From the NCBI GenBank assembly GCA_030430575.1, contig JAUIKF010000001.1:275931-339930 (forward strand): DNA of 64,000 bases, read 5' to 3'. This stretch comes from Bacteroidia bacterium. Lineage in GTDB: Bacteria > Bacteroidota > Bacteroidia > J057. The notes beneath the pieces were generated by a model, which worked only from the letters and a program-made list of their open reading frames with translations, was not told the origin of the DNA and made no database searches. The translations under genes were made by a program, and so were the position numbers. Every line of letters starts with the position of its first letter. Within the stretch, counting starts at the first letter, position 1. Shown one piece after another: positions 63,101 through 64,000 of this stretch.

Positions 63101-64000
63101 AGATGTCTTGGTCCGCGCCAGCGTCTGCTGTTGGGTCATCGCTGATGGTCACGACCATCTGATCACTCGCTGCCAGACATGGTCCCGCTGGATCGTCTGT
63201 TGTGAGGGTCAGCGTAACAGTGCCTGCGGCAATGTCATTCACACCTGGGGTGTAGATCGCGTTCAGGGCAGATGCATTGTTGAAGGTTCCGTCGCCACTG
63301 GTCGTCCAAGTGCTCGTAGAAGCACCACCACCAATCGAGCCATTCAACTGAACTGTTCCTCCTTCACAAATATCTTGATCCGCGCCAGCGTCTGCCGTAG
63401 GATCGTCATAAATGGTCACGACCATTTGATCGCTAGCAGCCACACATGGGCCTGCTGGATCATTCGTGGTAATGGTCAAAGTAACCGTACCAGCTGCGAT
63501 GTCTGCTGCACCTGGGGTGTAAATCGCGTTGGCTGCAGTCGCATCGTTGAACGATCCGTCGCCGGATGTTGTCCAAGTCAGGCTGCTTGCGCCACCACCG
63601 ATTGTTCCAGCCAACTGTACCGTTGAGCCTTCACAGATGTCTTGGTCCGCGCCAGCGTCTGCTGTTGGGTCATCGCTGATGGTCACGACCATCTGATCAC
63701 TCGCTGCCAGACATGGTCCCGCTGGATCGTCTGTTGTGAGGGTCAGCGTAACAGTGCCTGCGGCAATGTCATTCACACCTGGGGTGTAGATCGCATTCAG
63801 GGCAGATGCATTGTTGAAGGTTCCGTCGCCACTGGTCGTCCAAGTGCTGGTAGAAGCACCACCTCCGATGGTTCCATTCAACTGAACTGTTCCTCCTTCA
63901 CAAATATCTTGATCCGCGCCAGCGTCTGCCGTAGGATCGTCATAAATGGTCACGACCATTTGATCGCTAGCAGCCACACATGGGCCTGCTGGATCATTCG
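48135..64000 (-). CDS. Giant repetitive surface protein: 89-residue repeats, SdrD-B-like repeats, dockerin-like tail (5' end beyond window)
   Basis: The reading frame is open from the stop at 48135 to the window edge, over 5,280 residues with no start visible. From the N-terminal side it has 14 visible copies of an 89-residue unit (starting D-D-P-T-A-(D/N)-A-G-A-D-Q-D-I-C-E, with TWTTSGDGTFN and AIYTPG), one linker domain, 29 SdrD-B-like repeats of about 117 residues (start GSIGDFVWDDLNEDGIQD, with calcium-binding acidic loops and SPxDQGGNDNTDSD), a unique region of about 450 residues with the phrase VSHRNHLGVMS-like HRNHL, and a dockerin-like end. There is no T9SS type A or B tail. SdrD-B modules form rigid stalks stabilised by calcium, so the protein is probably a long adhesin or sheath fibre. 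The ORF start inside the window is an artefact of the edge. Confidence 0.93.
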   Translation of the reverse strand, partial: NDPAGPCVAASDQMVVTIYDDPTADAGADQDICEGGTVQLNGTIGGGASTSTWTTSGDGTFNNASALNAIYTPGVNDIAAGTVTLTLTTDDPAGPCLAASDQMVVTISDDPTADAGADQDICEGSTVQLAGTIGGGASSLTWTTSGDGSFNDATAANAIYTPGAADIAAGTVTLTITTNDPAGPCVAASDQMVVTIYDDPTADAGADQDICEGGTVQLNGSIGGGASTSTWTTSGDGTFNNASALNAIYTPGVNDIAAGTVTLTLTTDDPAGPCLAASDQMVVTISDDPTADAGADQDICEGSTVQLAGTIGGGASSLTWTTSGDGSFNDATAANAIYTPGAADIAAGTVTLTITTNDPAGPCVAASDQMVVTIFDDPEANAGADQDICEGSTVQLAGTIGGGASSLTWTTSGDGTFNDATSATAIYTPGAGDIAAGTVTLTITTNDPAGPCGPASDQMVVTIYDDPTANAGADQDICETETVQLAGTIGGGASSLTWTTSGDGTFNNANAANAIYTPGAADIAAGTVTLTITTDDPAGPCGPASDQMVVTIYDDPTANAGADQDICEGATVQLNGTIGGGASTSTWTTSGDGTFNNASALNAIYTPGVNDIAAGTVTLTLTTDDPAGPCLAASDQMVVTISDDPTADAGADQDICEGSTVQLAGTIGGGASSLTWTTSGDGTFDDATAANAIYTPGTNDISNGTVTLTITTNDPAGPCVAASDQMVVTIFDDPEANAGADQDICEGSTVQLAGTIGGGASSLTWTTSGDGTFNDATSATAIYTPGAGDIAVGTVTLTITTNDPAGPCGPASDQMVVTIYDDPTANAGADQDICETETVQLAGTIGGGASSLTWTTSGDGTFNNANAANAIYTPGAADIAAGTVTLTITTDDPAGPCGPASDQMVVTIYDDPTANAGADQDICEGGTVQLNGSIGGGASSSTWTTSGDGTFNNASALNAIYTPGVNDIAAGTVTLTLTTDDPAGPCTAASDQMVVTISDDPTADAGADQDICEGSTVQLAGSIGGGASSLTWTTSGDGTFNDATSATAIYTPGAGDIASGTVTLTITTNDPAGPCTAASDQMVVTIYDDPTANAGADQDICEGATVQLNGSIGGGASSAVWTTSGDGTFNNATLMNPVYTPGVADIAAGTVTLTLSTNDPAGPCGKASDDMVVTIYDDPTADAGPDQTICAADVVQLSGSIGGGASSATWTTSGDGTFNNATALNAIYTPGPQDTTNRTVTLTLTTNDPAGPCGPASDQTVITIDPETPDNTFNNNGKANVCNVDNLLTANTNEHIIDLNSLIATGPLYGSWNDDDATGQLVGSVFTAIAADAGNTYHFTYTVFGSQGPGQGACNDKSYTVEITVDDCYASLGNFVWEDSNADGDQDAGEPGIPGVVVNLLDASGNPTGLADTTDANGIYGFFNLIPDTYIVEFVQPAGYTSSPQDQGGDDAKDSDADPNTGLTGPIQLDPMENDMTVDAGFYFQGSIGNFVWDDLDEDGIQDNGEPGVPGIIVNLIDESGTVIATKTTNGNGRYRFNNLFPGKYVVEFTNIPAGFLFSPKDQGTQEGRDSDADLTTGKTDTIALAPGETNLRVDAGIYIEKAVLGDFVWEDLNEDGIQDGGEPGVQGVIVELYDSPGGTLQDKDTTDVNGEYLFDGLFPQDYYVVFTNLPTGYVFSPQNVGTNDTIDSDPTWNTGATAPVSLAPGDTNLTLDAGIYLPKASLGDRVFEDDNQNGFQDGADVGVEGVKVILFDGLGNKVDSTVTNTIGIYKFDDLTPGNYYVKFDSLPTDYVFTAKDVVPSDFIDSDADPVTGETVVTLLSPGENDIKWDAGIYLPKASLGDFVWEDLNENGVQDNGEPGVGGVTVTLYDTSGVQIAQVPTTPTGAYGFSDLLPGEYYVVFSNIPPTYVFSPQGQGGDATKDSDPDPITGRTADITLSAGENNPNIDAGIYEPKSSLGDFVWDDLNGNGIQDNGEQGVQGVIVTLTTSTGTFIAFDVTGPNGDYLFEDLLAGDYRLTISNIPAGYNVSPKDQGGDDTKDSDVDPNTLQTDVITLGQGQDDLDWDMGIFRPLGSIGDLVWDDLDEDGRQDNGEPGVPGVIVKLYDTANNLIDTDTTDANGNYLFEDVPTGNYYVTFSNLPTGFVFSPMDVGGDNSKDSDADPTNGTTDPFTLNPGQNRTDIDAGIYLEKASLGDFVWDDLDRDGVQDAGEPGVPGVIVKLYNGAGVFQGQQPTSPTGAYTFNDLLPGDYYVEFSNLPATYVFSPQDQGGDDTKDSDANPATGQTATITLAAGENNVDLDAGINIPPVTIGDLVFNDLDEDGIQDAGEPGIGGVTVILYNPATGAVDTTVTNSNGNYLFENLPAGDYYVEFSNLPPNFEFSPTNAGTNDAADSDATPVSGGPSGTIGRTDTVTTLPGDNVIIVDAGFFLPLGFLGDYVWDDTNENGVQDAGENGVQGVIVRLYDGNGNFLDQTLTDALGAYGFEDLPGGDYIVEFTNLPAGYQFSPQDQGGDDTKDSDVDPTTNRTATITLAPKEVNPTIDAGIFNPEAKIGDFVWEDLDEDGVQDAGENGVQGVIVKLYDGNGNFIDQTTTDGTGFYEFTDLPGGDYYVEFSNVPTGFVFSPQDQGGNDATDSDVDQTGATNTFTLNPGQDKDDVDAGIYLPKATLGDFVWDDTNKDGIQDAGEPGVPGVIVKLYSLASGLVGADTTDANGEYLFENLTPGDYYLEFSNLPTDYVFSPKDQGGDDTKDADVDGATGLTSVISLAPGEDDRTWDAGVYLPKGSIGDYVWDDFNEDGIQDPSENGVPGVIVTLYDDMGNVVDKDTTDANGAYLFEDVPPGDYSVGFSNLPDPDFVFSPKDQGGNDNTDSDVNPNGQTDSFTLLPGEDKDDVDAGIYIPKGSIGDYVWDDLNEDGIQDSNEPPIDGVIVTLYDDQGNVVDTDTTDANGNYLFDNVLPGDYTIGFSNTPTDYIFSPKDQGGNDNTDSDVNPNGQTDLFTLNPGEDKDDVDAGAHLNKGSIGDYVWDDLNEDGIQDNNEPGIDNVIVTLYDDQGNVVATDTTDANGAYLFEDVPPGDYSVGFTNTPTDYIFSPKDQGGNDNTDSDVNPNGQTDLFTLNAGEDKDDVDAGAYLNKGSIGDFVFEDLDEDGIQDAGEPGVDSVIVKLYDDMGNLVATDTTDANGMYFFDDVPPGDYTVVFTNLPTDYIFSPQDQGGNDNTDSDVNQSGSTATFTLNPGENKDDVDAGIFLPRGSIGDLVFDDFNENGVQDAGEQGVQGVTVTLYDDQGNFVGQKTTDANGNYNFNDLVPGDYYLEFTNLPPDFVFSPKDQGGDDAKDSDVNPGTGRTDVFSLAAGDVDLTRDAGINIPKGSIGDFVWDDLNEDGIQDAGEPGIDSVIVTLYDDQGNVVAVDTTDANGAYLFDDVLPGDYSVGFSNIPTDYVSSPKDQGGNDGTDSDINPNNQTDVFTLNPGEDKDDVDAGFYEPNAEIGNRVWNDTNQNGAQDNGELGVQGVTVILYTAGGTPVDTLVTDHNGFYYFNDVEPGDYFVEFSNLPPGLQFTPQDAGPNDAVDSDADVNTGRTVVTTLSPGERDHNWDAGLTPATSSLGNFVWDDKNEDGVQDAGEPGVPGVIVTLYTRAGTVVGTDTTDANGFYEFNNLQPGQYKVGFTNLPPNYLFSPKDQGGDDTLDSDPDPTTGITQTFVLPAGVNKDDIDAGIHVNSATLGNFVFLDDDRNGISVNNNGVPGITVTLFKSDGTPVDTMVTDANGEYLFEYLVPGDYYVEFSNLPPGFVFTTQDVDPLDRFDSDADRTTGRTIVTTLDPGEVDLTWDAGIYDATSIGDFVWNDLNQNGIQDAGEPGIAGAMIILKDGNGNPLDTTFTNANGFYLFDNLTPGDYIVQIRKANGFAFTFPNQGLNDSTDSDVNRTTGETGVITLLLGEEKRTVDAGMFVDPAELGNYVWEDRNKNGIQDAGEPGVAGVTVTLYDGLGNPLDTTVTDGSGAYYFTFLLAGDYIVEFSDLPPGFQFTAKDQGTDDEKDSDADVVNGRSPLVTLSPSEKNYTIDAGIFDARVALGNKVFEDLDEDGIQDAGEPGVQGVRVILYDGNGTPVDTMVTDANGEYLFEDKLPGTYYVVFDNLPAGYQFSPQDQGNDLFDSDANPINGQTAPVVLSPGETNTTVDAGIFLPSASIGDKVFDDIDEDGIQDPGEPGLSGVIVKLYDSQGNLIAADTTDSNGMYSFDNLPSGDYYVEFSNLPPDYVFSPQDQGGNDGLDSDPDPSTGQTNIFTLNPAEDKDDVDAGSYIPKGSIGNKVFDDLDEDGIQDPNEPGMPNIIVKLHDCRGNLIATDTTDANGNYLFEDLLPGNYYVVFSNLPTNYIFSPQDAGGNDALDSDVNANGQTVCFPITAGEDNEDVDAGITIPKGSIGDRVFEDKDEDGIQDPNESGVSGITVKLYDCLGNLVATQVTDANGNYLFDNILPGDYYVAYSNLPADWIFSPKDAGTNDAVDSDVKPNGETDCFTLTPGEDNDDVDAGIYLPKGSIGDIVFVDNDEDGIQDPNEGGMPNVTVSLYDCAGNFIDSTHTDVNGNYNFDDVVPGNYKLVFSNIPPNFLYSPKDAGSNDAVDSDVNLNGETDCFTLLPGEDKDDVDAGIYAPKGSISGIEFDDLDGDGVQDPGEPGVPNILVSLYDCQGNLVNVKVTNANGEYTFDNVYPGDYYILFTHPTGYIFSPQDQGGDDTKDSDVDAAGKTVCMTLGPGEDKEHVDAGVIVVCSADAGTLTIDQDPVRPNASGIASISATPDGNAVVPPGYAQVYLLSTDPGKQIAQYGNTPSFTVTNTGTYFIHSLIYNPNPASPDYLDLTSINLGTTTIFDLLTNINTLCASLDAVGAKVDVNCDLIEECYATSYLPSAFSAIFTHGIYPGTPEYVWAANTGTMTTMADGTAKIEGTLVNKTDPTLMWEVDVYLENRRDWGEWSALGRWAKGDTAANAMMYQTWDFYEVDSTRSRFIGLGAVAGDTLIIKHDPPNYQYGMQKGLGANDKTSDFGMSGWYRFMSTSGFYMGRGDFNMNLDCTPICEDSRPETMTALVMMQGPYDPNLGLMSATINAQTVLPLTQPFGGAPWFYPGTESVSIMPNDSIVDWVLLDLRDGADSTISVGKQAAFLNEDGEVVGLNGNSLIVPNLPAGVDSFYLVISHRNHLGVMSKRPLKKFGNVYHNNFFDIRNIHTDSNIPNTTAIVSAVTNQALMMEGDETGDNQINSIDLGGIMQEYFNIGYISSDVNMDGVTNSLDVGRAYANYFRRSHVPK
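48138..48306 (-). other. Dockerin-like double calcium-loop domain at the C-terminus of the giant protein
   Basis: Two loop-helix motifs are present: DETGDNQINSIDLGGIM and DVNMDGVTNSLDVGRAY. Each has the D-x-D/N-x-D spacing and the following hydrophobic helix of type I dockerin repeats. The protein ends FRRSHVPK. Dockerins bind cohesin-like domains; the partner is not known. Confidence 0.7.
49745..59898 (-). repeat. Array of 29 SdrD-B-like repeats (about 350 nt each)
   Basis: The coding array has 29 units counted from (S/L)-(I/L)-G-(D/N)-x-V-(W/F)-x-D starts. Units 13-18 are the most alike (KGSIGDYVWDDLNEDGIQD), while units 1, 4, 19-24 and 29 diverge, which points to local expansion in the middle. 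Confidence 0.85.
60215..64000 (-). repeat. Array of 14 visible 267-bp (89-residue) repeats
   Basis: The unit is exactly 267 bp; DNA at 63361 onward is repeated without change 534 bp later (63895 to the edge), two units apart. Units 5-8 and 9-12 repeat as four-unit blocks (order F, Y-CET, Y-CEGA/G, S by the first residue of DDP), so the array also has a higher-order 1,068-bp period. It continues past the window. Confidence 0.88.

Noticed and set aside
61239..63626. Long open frames on the plus strand through the repeat array (for example 62040-63092)
   Set aside because: They are antisense to the giant gene, repeat with its 267-bp unit, and are rich in Cys/Trp/His/Ile in a way that mirrors the sense codons. 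They are shadows of a biased repetitive gene.
60215..64000. Regular DNA repeats that could suggest a CRISPR array
   Set aside because: The period is 267 bp, all repeat DNA is in frame and encodes one continuous protein; there are no short spacers and no cas genes.

Overview
The window reads as chromosome of a member of the Bacteroidota, most likely the Saprospiria (Lewinella / Haliscomenobacter-like). The support is: several secreted proteins with a C-terminal type IX secretion (T9SS) sorting domain carrying the YPNP motif; promoters of the TTTG-N19-TAnnTTTG type; protein families typical of the phylum (DUF6909, HYC_CC_PP, TonB receptors with an N-terminal carboxypeptidase-like domain, SdrD-B giant proteins); and little sign of Shine-Dalgarno sequences. 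No tRNA, rRNA or CRISPR array was seen. The taxonomic placement is inference.

Positions 1 to about 16,470 look like one end of an integrated mobile island. Its right end abuts the 3' end of mnmE, and a tyrosine recombinase plus a HTH/zinc-finger protein sit beside that junction. All visible island genes are on the minus strand: (from the junction inward) HTH protein, integrase, a four-span membrane protein, an unknown protein, a second HTH protein, a RepA-like RecA-fold ATPase, a striking array of six GTTCAC/GTGAAC hexamers at exact 9-nt period, a zinc-ribbon primase-like DUF6371 protein, two unknown proteins, a complete type I restriction-modification operon (hsdM-hsdS-hsdR) and a membrane-anchored pentapeptide-repeat protein cut by the window edge. 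The left end of the island is not in the window, and no relaxase or conjugation gene is visible.

Positions 16,474 to about 38,250 are core chromosome: mnmE and pfkA (divergent), a small unknown gene, a DUF6909 gene, an M28 peptidase coupled to tpiA, lgt, a likely metal-handling trio (HYC_CC_PP protein, TonB receptor, periplasmic HMA protein), an amidohydrolase lipoprotein, an ECF sigma factor overlapping a gene that joins an anti-sigma-like head, a membrane span and a TlpA-like thioredoxin domain, and a three-gene run fbp, SNF2 helicase and helicase partner. Three sugar-phosphate genes (pfkA, tpiA, fbp) lie within 21 kb.

Positions 38,470 to 64,000 are mostly exported proteins: a flavin dehydrogenase, a T9SS metalloprotease, a T9SS caspase-like protein, a membrane-anchored HExxH protein, two paralogous T9SS proteins, and the C-terminal 5,280+ residues of a giant surface protein built of 14 visible 89-residue repeats, 29 SdrD-B-like repeats and a dockerin-like tail.

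Intergenic DNA is rich in repeats: a 510-bp palindromic mosaic (21,560-22,069), a 286-bp MITE-like nested palindrome (43,280-43,565), a CTAGAAC heptamer array after two genes, a dispersed CCTGAGC-GTCGAAGG word, and AT-rich simple-sequence tracts placed directly against start codons.
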